Assembly (NCBI GenBank): GCA_944321205.1
Contig: CALUKK010000150.1
Span: 1-35,174 of the forward strand
Source of the DNA: an uncultured Alistipes sp.
Lineage (GTDB): Bacteria > Bacteroidota > Bacteroidia > Bacteroidales > Rikenellaceae
Reading direction: 5' to 3'
DNA length: 35,174 bases
The notes beneath the pieces are model-generated. The model saw only the letters and a program-made list of their open reading frames with translations, ran no database searches and was not told where the DNA came from. Position numbers and translations under genes: made by a program. Positions 16,185 through 23,773 of the stretch are shown one piece after another; the first letter of the stretch is position 1, and each line of letters starts with the position of its first letter.

Positions 16185-17168
16185 TCAGAGCCACTTCTTG
16201 TAGCGGAAAAACCAGATCGTCAGAATCGAGGCTATGATCATCAGCGCTATGGCAAAGAGATATCCCAACGGTATGACCCATCCGTTCGAAAGAGTCCACG
16301 TCCACTCCAGTTCGGGCATCGTCTTGAAGTTCATGCCGTAGATCGACGCTATGAGCGTCGCGGGCATGAAGATCACTGCCGCCACCGAAAAGATCTTCAC
16401 AATGCCGTTCTGCTCGATGTTGATCAGACCCAAAGCCGCATCCTGGATATAGTCCAATCGCTGGAAGCTGAAGTCCGCATGATTGATCAGCGAGTTCACG
16501 TCCTTGATCATCAGCTGCAGACGCGGGTAGATATCGTTCGGAAAACGCTCCGAACGCAGAATACCCGACAACACCCGCTGTCGGTCGAAGATGTTCTCGC
16601 GAAGCGACATCGTACTCTCCTGCAGAGCGCTGATGCGGTGCAGAACCTCCTTGTCGATCGAATCCTCCGAATTGATGTCCTTCGAAAGCGCCGCAACCTG
16701 TTTGGCGATCAACTCCACCAGGTCGGCATCGAAGTCGATGCGCACCTCCAGCAACGAGATAAACAGATGATAACCCGTCGAATAGCTCCGGTAGTTCATC
16801 TGAAGACGCTTCTCCGTCTCGCGGAAGGTCCGGAACTCCGCATTGCGCACCGAAACCAGCACTCCTTCGTTCGAAATGATGAACGAAACGGGCTCCACGA
16901 TGAATGAATCCCCCGTCGGAATGAAAAAATTCGCATTCGACACGATCGAATTCTCGTTCTCGGAGTATTTCGACGTCGACTCGATCTCCTCAACCTGCTG
17001 CTTGGTCTGCAGGCTGATCTCCATGAAGTTCTCGACAGCCTTCTGCTCCTTGATCGTCGGAGACAACATGTCGATCCACAGAATGTCGTCGTAGCCCAAC
17101 TCGTCGAAGAGCTTCGTATCCGCATTCCGGATGATCTTGTTGTATTGTTTGAGGTAGATGGTAATCAT
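16185..17168 (-). CDS. corA: CorA-family magnesium/cobalt transporter
   Basis: 327 residues. CorA forms a homopentameric channel for Mg2+ and Co2+ in the inner membrane. A cytoplasmic N-terminal domain (about residues 1-240) is followed by a long stalk helix, then two membrane helices at the C-terminus (about 258-280 and 296-317). The selectivity signature GMN is present as YGMNFKTMPELEW between the helices. The C-terminus ends with the basic FFRYKKWL. The start (MITIYLKQYNKIIRN) is the only sensible one. It is 69 bases downstream of mqnA on the same strand, so it may share that transcript; a short GCGGA/TCCGC hairpin lies in the gap. The 613-base spacer follows its 3' end. Confidence 0.92.
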   Translation of the reverse strand: MITIYLKQYNKIIRNADTKLFDELGYDDILWIDMLSPTIKEQKAVENFMEISLQTKQQVEEIESTSKYSENENSIVSNANFFIPTGDSFIVEPVSFIISNEGVLVSVRNAEFRTFRETEKRLQMNYRSYSTGYHLFISLLEVRIDFDADLVELIAKQVAALSKDINSEDSIDKEVLHRISALQESTMSLRENIFDRQRVLSGILRSERFPNDIYPRLQLMIKDVNSLINHADFSFQRLDYIQDAALGLINIEQNGIVKIFSVAAVIFMPATLIASIYGMNFKTMPELEWTWTLSNGWVIPLGYLFAIALMIIASILTIWFFRYKKWL

Positions 17169-17237
17169 GTAAGGCTCTCTATAAAGTTCGTGAATCCGTG
17201 GACACAGAGAGGCGGAACCCTTGCTCCGCTATGCCCT

Positions 17238-17795
17238 TCAGCCCGGATTGGTCCTCGGGGCAACCTTCAGGCCCGAGTCCCAGAACTTCTTGAGTGCCTT
17301 GTCTTTCTGATTGTCGTAGATGTAGTCGAAATGGGCCAGCCCTTCGTAGGCACCGCCCGCATCAGCCGCATAGGGTGATGCGAGAATCGCCTCGTAACCC
17401 CGTTCCAGTCCGTAGGTCAACGCATACTGCAATGACTCCACCGTCTCGGGCTCCACCTCCGGATGGGCAACCCACAGCGCAAAGGCCATGGGAAGCTGGC
17501 CATAGGGCTTCCACGCCTCGACCAGCGGATCGTCGCTCTCGAGCAGCGCCCCGAGCGATGCCGGAACTCCTCCGACACAATATTCGGTGACAAGACGTGC
17601 ACTCTTCAGCCGCGGATAGTCCGCGGCCGGAATCAGCGCAATGTCGGCCTGACGATCGATGAAACGTTGAAGGGATTCGGCGGGGGTGGACAACAACAAG
17701 TCGGCACGAAGATTACCCTCGTGCTGGATACCATAGATGAATGGCGTCGTGCTCAGACACGACACAACGGCTATACGGGGAACTGTGACCATCAT
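17238..17795 (-). CDS. MqnA-like menaquinone biosynthesis protein, internally shortened
   Basis: 185 residues from ATG 17795 (a second ATG follows at once). The frame extends to a TTG at 17828 that overlaps the promoter box, so it is not used. MqnA (chorismate dehydratase) opens the futalosine route to menaquinone. The N-terminus matches the family (RIAVVSCLSTTPFIYGIQHEG, then QADIALIPAADYPRL and TEYCVGG), and so does the C-terminal half (LPMAFALWVA, later FDYIYDNQKDKALKKFW). The family is usually about 250-290 residues. The middle block, normally with a SrTSv segment and a second IGD motif, appears missing between residues 74 and 83. The frame is intact. It may be a degraded or repurposed enzyme. 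The usual SYLNT reads SCLST here. Divergent from the phage cassette. Confidence 0.7.
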   Translation of the reverse strand: MMVTVPRIAVVSCLSTTPFIYGIQHEGNLRADLLLSTPAESLQRFIDRQADIALIPAADYPRLKSARLVTEYCVGGVPASLGALLESDDPLVEAWKPYGQLPMAFALWVAHPEVEPETVESLQYALTYGLERGYEAILASPYAADAGGAYEGLAHFDYIYDNQKDKALKKFWDSGLKVAPRTNPG

Positions 17796-17825
17796 CCATA
17801 AAGGTATAAATGTTGGTTCGGGAAA

Positions 17826-17833
17826 CAAAGGTA
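17826..17833 (-). promoter_or_regulatory. -7 promoter box for mqnA
   Basis: Minus-strand TACCTTTG matches TAnnTTTG. It predicts transcription from about 17819 and supports a start at 17795 or 17792 rather than the TTG at 17828, which is the end of the box itself. No clear -33 partner is visible. Confidence 0.65.
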
Positions 17834-17873
17834 CGACAAATTTCCGAGAATTTTTCCATAATTTCTGGAAAAA

Positions 17874-17883
17874 GTGTCGACAC
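17874..17883. promoter_or_regulatory. perfect 10-bp palindrome beside the cassette promoter
   Basis: GTGTCGACAC is a perfect palindrome that ends four bases before the -33 element of the cassette promoter and about 40 bases upstream of the mqnA box. The position fits an operator for a dimeric repressor or activator. No regulator gene is nearby, so this is a positional guess only. Confidence 0.35.
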
Positions 17884-17886
17884 CTC

Positions 17887-17918
17887 TTGACAAGGGGCTA
17901 TCCGTCATCGTATATTTG
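17887..17918 (+). promoter_or_regulatory. promoter of the phage-derived cassette
   Basis: TTG at 17887-17889 (in CTTGACA) is separated by 21 bases from TATATTTG at 17911-17918, a full match to TAnnTTTG. This fits the Bacteroidota -33/-7 architecture. Predicted start is near 17925, giving a leader of about 235 bases before the first cassette ATG at 18160. Confidence 0.65.
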
Positions 17919-17947
17919 TCCTGCAATTCACAGGCTACAGCCTCCGA

Positions 17948-17997
17948 TCGGCAAGTTATCAACATCTCAAATTCGCTGCCTGCGAATGACTTGCCGA
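17948..17997 (+). promoter_or_regulatory. two-tier hairpin in the cassette leader
   Basis: The outer stem is nine perfect pairs, TCGGCAAGT (17948-17956) with ACTTGCCGA (17989-17997). The inner stem is six pairs, ATTCGC (17971-17976) with GCGAAT (17982-17987), closing the five-base loop TGCCT. An asymmetric internal loop of 14 bases against one separates them. No T tract follows, so it is not an intrinsic terminator. It may be an mRNA stability or control element or a protein-binding site. No known riboswitch is recognised. Confidence 0.55.
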
Positions 17998-18159
17998 AAG
18001 ATAATCCTCGTTATAAACATTCTGTCGACAAGGTTTCAACAACGAGACCCCAAGCCGGATTCCGCACCTCCACACCGTCTCCGCACCACGCCTCCGCGTG
18101 CAAAATCCTGCTTCTTCATCCGCTTTTTTACCGCTTTCCCCGCCTCTAAAATTCATCCC

Positions 18160-19110
18160 ATGCTCTTCACTCAAACCCCCGAAATGTATGCGGCAATCGA
18201 TCAGGAGATCCGCTACGTCGTCGAACAGGAGGATCCCGGAAACATCGACATCCGGGTCCTCAACGACAGCTCCAAAGAGCTGCTCGGGACCAAAAGGTTC
18301 CCGGATACCACCCAAGCGTCGTTCGACCTCCAACCCTGGCTGCACAATGTCCTGGAAATAACACCCTCCTCCGGCGAAACAGGATTCAAATCATCCTCCG
18401 AACGCACCATCCCCCTCCGGGTCGAGGCCTACGAAACGGGAAACGACAAACCCGTCAACTGGTCGACCGGCGTTACGCTCATCCCCGGAGACCAAACCGC
18501 AACCCCCTATGAGATCCGGACAACCATGCCCTCCGAACGGCTCATTCCCGCAGGCGCCGGCGACGAACTTACCCTGCTGACCAACAACGCCTGCAACATC
18601 ACCATCACCGGAACGTCGCGCGACTCCACGATCGCCGAAAATTTCCAGATGATGAAGATGGGGCTCCACATCTTCCGACTCGATACCCGGGACTTCCCCG
18701 AATGCGAAACCATCACCGTAGATGTCGAAAATTGCGGCGCCATCCACTACACGGTAATCCCCGCCTCGCAAAACGCAGCACGGATCGCCTGGAGATCTCA
18801 CGCCGGATCCATCGAACACTACTCCTTCCCCACCGTCCGCTCCACCACGCTCCACGTCACAAAACAACGGGCCGAAGGAATCGACGGTCACCTGGTAACG
18901 GCAGCCGAAACCGTCCGGGAGACCCTCCTCGTCTCGGCATACGAACGCCCCGAAGTGCTGGAGGCTCTCGCCGAAGTCACCTCCGCACAGCAGGTCTGGC
19001 TCGTCGACGGAGACTCCTACACCCCGATCGATGTCCTCACCGAAGAGGCCGTCATCCAACGATACGGAACGCTCTGCTCCCTCGAACTGCTCATCCGTCC
19101 CAAAAAATAA
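18160..19110 (+). CDS. putative phage tail/virion protein (cassette gene 1)
   Basis: 316 residues from ATG 18160 (MLFTQTPEMYAAIDQEIRYV). The frame is open upstream to 17737, but that part crosses both promoters and the leader hairpin, so it is rejected. No membrane segment or signal. The sequence looks almost wholly beta-structured, with a C-terminal region (about residues 205-316) where RIAWRSHAGSIEHYSFPTV leads into a domain ending CSLELLIRPKK. This resembles beta-rich tail-associated proteins in Bacteroidota prophages, but I cannot name a family. It is the first gene of the cassette, six bases before the hub-like gene, and a structural virion role is inferred from its neighbours. No enzyme motif was seen. 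Confidence 0.6.
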   Translation: MLFTQTPEMYAAIDQEIRYVVEQEDPGNIDIRVLNDSSKELLGTKRFPDTTQASFDLQPWLHNVLEITPSSGETGFKSSSERTIPLRVEAYETGNDKPVNWSTGVTLIPGDQTATPYEIRTTMPSERLIPAGAGDELTLLTNNACNITITGTSRDSTIAENFQMMKMGLHIFRLDTRDFPECETITVDVENCGAIHYTVIPASQNAARIAWRSHAGSIEHYSFPTVRSTTLHVTKQRAEGIDGHLVTAAETVRETLLVSAYERPEVLEALAEVTSAQQVWLVDGDSYTPIDVLTEEAVIQRYGTLCSLELLIRPKK

Positions 19111-19116
19111 CCCGCC

Positions 19117-21477
19117 ATGGAACTGAAAATAGACGGCCGTAGCTGCGACCTGGGGTGTGACCCCCTCGTCGTACCCGGGTACGATGCCGAACAAACCGAA
19201 ACAATCGATGCCGCACGGAACGGACGTGCACTGAAACTCTCCATTCCCCGCTCCTCAAGAAACGACAAGGTGATGGACTTCGCCGCCGACTCCCAGGTCG
19301 CCACCCGATTCAACGACACGCTCCACAACGCGGAACTCTCTCAACAGGGAGCCTTGCTGATCGGCGGCCCCGTCCGGCTGCTGGCCGTCGAGCGTTCCGG
19401 ATATCTGATCGAAATCCGTAGCGGCGGGGCCGACTGGGCCGAAATGGCCGCCCGAAGGCGCCTGCTCGATCTGGAGATCGACTGGAACGGCTTCCTCACG
19501 CCGACGGATATCTTTCAAAGCTGGACCAACGCAAAGCCCGTCGTCTTTCTGCCCATCCACCGCGACGAATACGAACAACAGAACAGCTCCTCGGACCTGC
19601 TCCCCGCAGAGCGGATTCTCGCCGTGGAGGACTACCACCCCTTCCTGCACGTCGCTTCGCTCGTCGAGCGGATCTTCGCACAGGCCGGTTATCGGATCAA
19701 AAGCCGATTCCTGGAGTCCGAACTCTTCCAGTCGCTCTACATGAGCGGCGCCTACGCATCCCGGGACACCGCGGCCGCCGTCAACCGAATGGGTTTCTTC
19801 GCCCGCAGACTCGCCCCGGCAACCGCTTCGGCAAACGAACTGGGCCGCGTCTGGGCAAATCCCGACATGTCGTCGAACACCCTGGGAAACATCGTCGATA
19901 CGGCCACGCCTCAAAGCGTCGATGCCGACGGTGAAGCCATCAGCGGTCTCTACAACAACGGTAACTGTTTCTCCGAAGAGGAGGGAGCTATTCTCTTCAG
20001 ACCCCCCTCGGAGATCACCGTCGGATTCGAATACTACCTCAAATACACCACCGAACACCGAATCCTCTCCCGAACCCGTCTCAAGGGTTTCGACTCCATC
20101 TATCTCGGACCGGGCGCCGAATTCAAGTTCCAACTGGCAAACCGCTATCAGGATCTGCGGAATGAAATCACCACGAATTTCACCTACCGCGTGATCGTCT
20201 TCGACCACCAGGAAGGAGCACAATATCGACTGCTATACACCCGAAACTCCGTTCCGAATGCCATCTGGGGCACCTTCTCCGCACGGTCGTCCCGAATTTC
20301 AACCCCCGCATCGGGAACGGTTGCCGATCCCGTGCTGCAAATCCTCAGCGGAACGCAATGGATCCCATACACCGGCGACTGGGCCCTCTACAACGCATAC
20401 ATCGAAGAGGTCGGTGAAACAACCGTCGAACTCCGGCTCTGCTCTCCCTCGGAACGGGTATCGGAAGCTTCGCCCAAATACTTCGATCAGATCTATTTCT
20501 CCGGAGCCGAACCCGGAATGAGCCTGACGCTGCACAAGGAGTGCTCCCTGCGTCCGCGATTCCTGCCCGGACCCGGATTCGGTTCAGCCATCGACTTCAC
20601 CGACGTGGCCCGACACGACATCCGACAGTCCGAACTGCTCGAAGCCCTGGCTCACCTCTTCAATCTGCGGTTCTACACCGAACCCGGAACCCGGACCGTA
20701 TGGATCGAACCCGAACCCGACTTCTTCGGTGTCGGAGACCAGATCGACTGGAGCCGGAGAACGGATCTCTCGCAACCGATCCTCCGGGAACAGATCGCCC
20801 CTTCGATCCACGAAACGCGAACCTGGAGATTCCAGGACGGAGACGGCGCCGTAACCCGGTTCGACACCGAAGAGGAGACCACCCTCGGAGCCTGGAGCTT
20901 CCAGTCCGACTCCTACGCCACCCTGCAGGGCGAAAAGGTCCTCCGCAATCCGCTCTTTGCGCCCTCGCTCAACTCCACAGGCCATTATCTGAATGCCCCT
21001 TCGGCCCGGATTCTCCAGGTCGGAGACCGCGACAACGCCGAAGAGGACGGCACGAACTTCTCCCCCAGAATCGTCCGATACGTCGGAATCAAGGCCCTGC
21101 CCGAAAACGAACGCTGGGGATACCCTTCCGGACGCAACGAATATCCCCTGGCCGCCTTTCTCTTCCCCGGTGACGACTCGACGGAGCCCTTCACGCTGGG
21201 ATTCGAAGACCGCGACGGCGCCGAAGGACTCCACCGGCATTATGACCGCCAAGTCCGCAGAGAATCCATCGGCGAACGAATCACCCTGACCCTGAGGATC
21301 CCGCCCCACGAATTCGAGGCCCTCTTCACGCCCGGAACCGGAGGCCCCGACATCCGTTCCGTCTTCCGGATCAACACCGCAAACGGAATCGTACGGGCCG
21401 CACTCCGCCAAATCGAAGAGTACGACCCGCAAAAGGCCTCGGCCCGGTGTGTCTTCGAACGAATCGATCAGCTATGA
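19117..21477 (+). CDS. large phage tail hub/baseplate-like protein (cassette gene 2)
   Basis: 786 residues, the largest cassette protein. It begins MELKIDGRSCDLGCDPLVV with an early beta domain carrying ALKLSIPRSSRNDKVMDFA and AELSQQGALLIGGPVRLL. Residues about 165-250 include YHPFLHVASLVERIFAQAGY. Near residue 510-530, ELLEALAHLFNLRFYTEPGTRTVWIEPEPDFF follows the pattern of Bacteroidota phage proteins thought to form the tail tip or baseplate hub (a helix, then FNL.F.TD...TV.IEP). No transmembrane segment. The ATG at 19117 is six bases after the previous stop. The stop overlaps the next ATG (ATGA). Function is inferred from pattern and neighbours. It could also be a receptor-binding or other distal virion protein. 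Confidence 0.6.
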   Translation: MELKIDGRSCDLGCDPLVVPGYDAEQTETIDAARNGRALKLSIPRSSRNDKVMDFAADSQVATRFNDTLHNAELSQQGALLIGGPVRLLAVERSGYLIEIRSGGADWAEMAARRRLLDLEIDWNGFLTPTDIFQSWTNAKPVVFLPIHRDEYEQQNSSSDLLPAERILAVEDYHPFLHVASLVERIFAQAGYRIKSRFLESELFQSLYMSGAYASRDTAAAVNRMGFFARRLAPATASANELGRVWANPDMSSNTLGNIVDTATPQSVDADGEAISGLYNNGNCFSEEEGAILFRPPSEITVGFEYYLKYTTEHRILSRTRLKGFDSIYLGPGAEFKFQLANRYQDLRNEITTNFTYRVIVFDHQEGAQYRLLYTRNSVPNAIWGTFSARSSRISTPASGTVADPVLQILSGTQWIPYTGDWALYNAYIEEVGETTVELRLCSPSERVSEASPKYFDQIYFSGAEPGMSLTLHKECSLRPRFLPGPGFGSAIDFTDVARHDIRQSELLEALAHLFNLRFYTEPGTRTVWIEPEPDFFGVGDQIDWSRRTDLSQPILREQIAPSIHETRTWRFQDGDGAVTRFDTEEETTLGAWSFQSDSYATLQGEKVLRNPLFAPSLNSTGHYLNAPSARILQVGDRDNAEEDGTNFSPRIVRYVGIKALPENERWGYPSGRNEYPLAAFLFPGDDSTEPFTLGFEDRDGAEGLHRHYDRQVRRESIGERITLTLRIPPHEFEALFTPGTGGPDIRSVFRINTANGIVRAALRQIEEYDPQKASARCVFERIDQL

Positions 21478-21734
21478 CCCGACTCGATGAACGGCTGGCG
21501 GAGGTATTGCTCCGCCAGGTCCGGGGTATGACCCCGCGTCAGGCCGTACGGGTACTGCTCGAAGAGGGCATGATCGACCGACGGGCCTGCGAACGTCTGG
21601 CCATTCGCGAAGAGATCCAGCAGCTCCAGAAGCAGGGTATCCCCCGTTGCGAAGCCTTCGAAGTGGTCGCCGAAAAATTCTGCTGCTCCTATGAAAAAGC
21701 CCGAAACGCATTTTACAACCCTTCCAAAAACTGA
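21474..21734 (+). CDS. small helical protein, possible HTH (cassette gene 3)
   Basis: 86 residues from ATG 21474, which overlaps the previous stop by four bases. An in-frame ATG at 21447 is upstream but less likely. The protein is predicted all-helical. The C-terminal third, GIPRCEAFEVVAEKFCCSYE then KARNAFYN, has the spacing of a helix-turn-helix (A..VA..F..S...V/AR.AFYN). It ends YNPSKN. It could be a DNA-binding regulator, a small-terminase-like DNA recogniser, or an assembly chaperone; the sequence alone does not decide. It sits between the tail hub-like gene and the prohead protease, three bases before the latter, an odd place for a regulator. Confidence 0.65.
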   Translation: MTRLDERLAEVLLRQVRGMTPRQAVRVLLEEGMIDRRACERLAIREEIQQLQKQGIPRCEAFEVVAEKFCCSYEKARNAFYNPSKN

Positions 21735-21737
21735 ATC

Positions 21738-22610
21738 ATGAAATCCGAAATCCTGATCAAAAACTCGACCGACGTGTGCCAGATTGACATCGAAGGCACT
21801 ATCGGAATCCCCGAAGAGTGGCAATTCGAAGACCCCGACGCCCGGGTCGCCACCTACGAACGCTTCCGTGACGCCCTGCGGCGAATCTCCGAAATCGAGG
21901 CCCCCGAAGTGATCGTCAACATCCGATCAACGGGCGGCGACGTGAACGACGCCCTGCTGATCCTCGATGCCCTGCGGCAGCTCCCCGCACGCATCGTCAC
22001 CCGCTGCTACGGATATACGGCCTCGGCCGCCACGATCATCGCCCAGGCCGCCTCGGAGGGTGCTCGCGAAATCTCCGAAAACGCCCTCTATCTGATCCAC
22101 AACTCCATCTGCTCCACGGAGGGGAATGCCGATCAGATCGCCGCCGAGATCGACCTGCTCCATCAGACCGACGCACGGATCGCCGCCGTCTATGCCGCCC
22201 GCTCGGGACGCCCCGTGGAGGAGTTCCAGACCCTGATGAGCGAAAACAACGGAACCGGACGATGGCTCTCCCCCGAAGAGGCCATCGCCGCCGGACTGGT
22301 TGACCGGATGATCGAGCCCGCACAGAAAACAACCGCCTCCCTGACGCAGAACATCTCCCGCGGATGGCAACGGCTGCTGGCCGAACTGGGCGTGAAACAG
22401 ACCCCACAACCCCTCGCCGACCGGAATATCCTCCACTCCGAAGAGGAGGTGCGGGAACTTCACCGCCGATCCTCGATCGCCGCCGAGGAGATCCGACAGC
22501 GGATCGCTCCGACCCGTGTTCAGCCCACCGAGGACCCCTCCTTCGGGGATACGATCCGCTCGGCAAATGAACGAGCCTATGCCGAAGATGCCAAATGTTT
22601 CCACCACTGA
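21738..22610 (+). CDS. ClpP-type prohead maturation protease (cassette gene 4)
   Basis: 290 residues. It has the ClpP/crotonase fold used by many tailed phages to trim scaffold and capsid during head maturation. The oxyanion region IRSTGGDVNDALLILDAL, the nucleophile Ser96 in GYTASAATIIAQAA and His121 in ALYLIHNS are clear. The third catalytic residue is not obvious: where ClpP has Asp before the (M/L)S..EA segment, this protein reads NNGTGRWLSPEEA. About residues 195-290 form a charged, helix-prone extension (SEEEVRELHRRSSIAAEEIR) that could act as a scaffold. Neighbouring capsid and portal genes support the phage role over a cellular Clp protease. The 111-base gap after it has no gene and ends in an A-rich leader for the capsid gene. 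Confidence 0.88.
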   Translation: MKSEILIKNSTDVCQIDIEGTIGIPEEWQFEDPDARVATYERFRDALRRISEIEAPEVIVNIRSTGGDVNDALLILDALRQLPARIVTRCYGYTASAATIIAQAASEGAREISENALYLIHNSICSTEGNADQIAAEIDLLHQTDARIAAVYAARSGRPVEEFQTLMSENNGTGRWLSPEEAIAAGLVDRMIEPAQKTTASLTQNISRGWQRLLAELGVKQTPQPLADRNILHSEEEVRELHRRSSIAAEEIRQRIAPTRVQPTEDPSFGDTIRSANERAYAEDAKCFHH

Positions 22611-22721
22611 CCCCGCAAAAACCGACCTCCCCCGAAAGAGATCCAACGACAAATCGGGCCCAGGAGCCCCTTCCAAAGCCCGCGAATCATTATCACAAAC
22701 CCCTAAAAAACAACAAAAACC

Positions 22722-23702
22722 ATGACTTATCTTGAAAATTCGAAACAGTACACCGGTACCGATCTCGAAAACATCTTCTTCCGTCCGATGCTGACCGGAC
22801 AGTCCGCCAAGGATCTGGGCATCCGCGTGCTCTACAACATGCCGCGGACCACTCACGTACAACTCTGGGAGGGACAGCGCAACATCCTCCAGAAGTTCAC
22901 CTCGGCAGGCTGGAGCGGCAGCTCAGCCCCCTCACGCGCCGAAAAGACAATCGATCTGAAGCGCGTGAAGGCCGAACTGGGATTCTCCGCCGCAGACTAC
23001 TTCTCGATGGTCTATGAGAAGATCGCCTCGATTGTCGACGTCAACATGGAGGACCTCTCGGGCACACTCCTCGAACAGGCCGAAACCGAACTCTTCCGTC
23101 AGGCTCTGGCCGAAAACATCCGGGCCACGATGTGGGTTGGCGACACCTCCTCCGAAGAGGGGTACAATACCTTCGACGGTTTTATCAAGATCATCGAGGA
23201 TCTTGTCAACGAAGGGACGATCACCAACTTCAACTTTGCCGAGGCAAGTCTCGAGAACAACAGCTACGTCACGTCGATCTTCGATGACCTCTGGAACGAA
23301 ACCTCTCCGCGTATCCGGGATCTCAAGGCCAATGGCGAACTGGTTTACTTCGTCACCTCGGACCTCTGCTATCTCTACGAAAAGTATCTGGACGAGAAGG
23401 GGGTCGATGCCGCCTACATCGATTCGGTGAACGGCCGTCAGCAACTGGCCTATCACGGCATCCCGATCGTCGACATCCACATGGGCAACTATCTCTCCCA
23501 AACGTCGTTCCACCAGACGTTCGCCATGCTCACCGACCGGCGCAATCTGGTATTGGCCGTCAATACGGCCGACATGCCCGGCAACGAGGTCCGCATGTGG
23601 TACAACCCCGACGAGATGGAGAACCGCCAGCGTGCCGTCTTCATGGCCGGATGTCAGGTCATCGACGAGGGAATGATCACCTTCGCCTACAAACAGCAGT
23701 AA
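22722..23702 (+). CDS. HK97-like major capsid protein (cassette gene 5)
   Basis: 326 residues. It has the size and patterning of a Bacteroidota-phage major capsid protein: a long acidic N-terminal arm (MTYLENSKQYTGTDLENIFF), a helical spine-like region (SMVYEKIASIVDVNMEDLSG), an A-domain-like stretch with YIDSVNGRQQLAYHGIPIVD, and a C-terminal strand set containing LTDRRNLVLAVNTADMPGNE and ending DEGMITFAYKQQ. It lies between the protease and the portal, as in tailed phages. The ATG follows an A-rich leader (CTAAAAAACAACAAAAACC), the typical translation context for highly expressed genes in this phylum. An encapsulin-type shell is an alternative but unlikely beside protease and portal genes. 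The HK97 fold is inferred, not modelled. Confidence 0.8.
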   Translation: MTYLENSKQYTGTDLENIFFRPMLTGQSAKDLGIRVLYNMPRTTHVQLWEGQRNILQKFTSAGWSGSSAPSRAEKTIDLKRVKAELGFSAADYFSMVYEKIASIVDVNMEDLSGTLLEQAETELFRQALAENIRATMWVGDTSSEEGYNTFDGFIKIIEDLVNEGTITNFNFAEASLENNSYVTSIFDDLWNETSPRIRDLKANGELVYFVTSDLCYLYEKYLDEKGVDAAYIDSVNGRQQLAYHGIPIVDIHMGNYLSQTSFHQTFAMLTDRRNLVLAVNTADMPGNEVRMWYNPDEMENRQRAVFMAGCQVIDEGMITFAYKQQ

Positions 23703-23714
23703 AATCGCTTCGGG

Positions 23715-23750
23715 CGTCTCCGCGGCCGGCCGGTCCGCCGCGGAGACGCT
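23715..23750. promoter_or_regulatory. strong hairpin between capsid and portal genes
   Basis: Twelve perfect pairs, GCGTCTCCGCGG (23715-23726) with CCGCGGAGACGC (23739-23750), close a 12-base loop that itself contains CCGGCCGG. No T tract follows (TCCTCCG), so it is probably not a standard terminator. It could attenuate or process the transcript and so lower portal relative to capsid expression. Confidence 0.65.
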
Positions 23751-23773
23751 CCTCCGAAATCCGTAAACACGTC

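Noticed and set aside
15593..16203. Open frames on both strands with collagen-like or proline-rich repeats
   Set aside because: They run through a 98-base non-coding repeat that changes frame in every copy. No start context or conserved pattern is visible; openness follows from GC-rich composition.
17956..18021. DnaA-box-like TTATCAACA and TTATAAACA, possible replication origin
   Set aside because: One and two mismatches from the consensus, no cluster, no AT-rich unwinding element and no replication gene nearby.
17874..18149. 91-residue open frame in the leader
   Set aside because: No homology-like pattern, overlaps the promoter and hairpin, and has no start context.
17737..18159. Upstream extension of the first cassette gene
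   Set aside because: It crosses the mqnA start and promoter, the cassette promoter and the leader hairpin. The ATG at 18160 fits better.
22722..23702. Capsid protein as an encapsulin
   Set aside because: Encapsulins are not accompanied by portal, prohead protease, connector and lysis genes, and no cargo gene or cargo-loading tail is visible.
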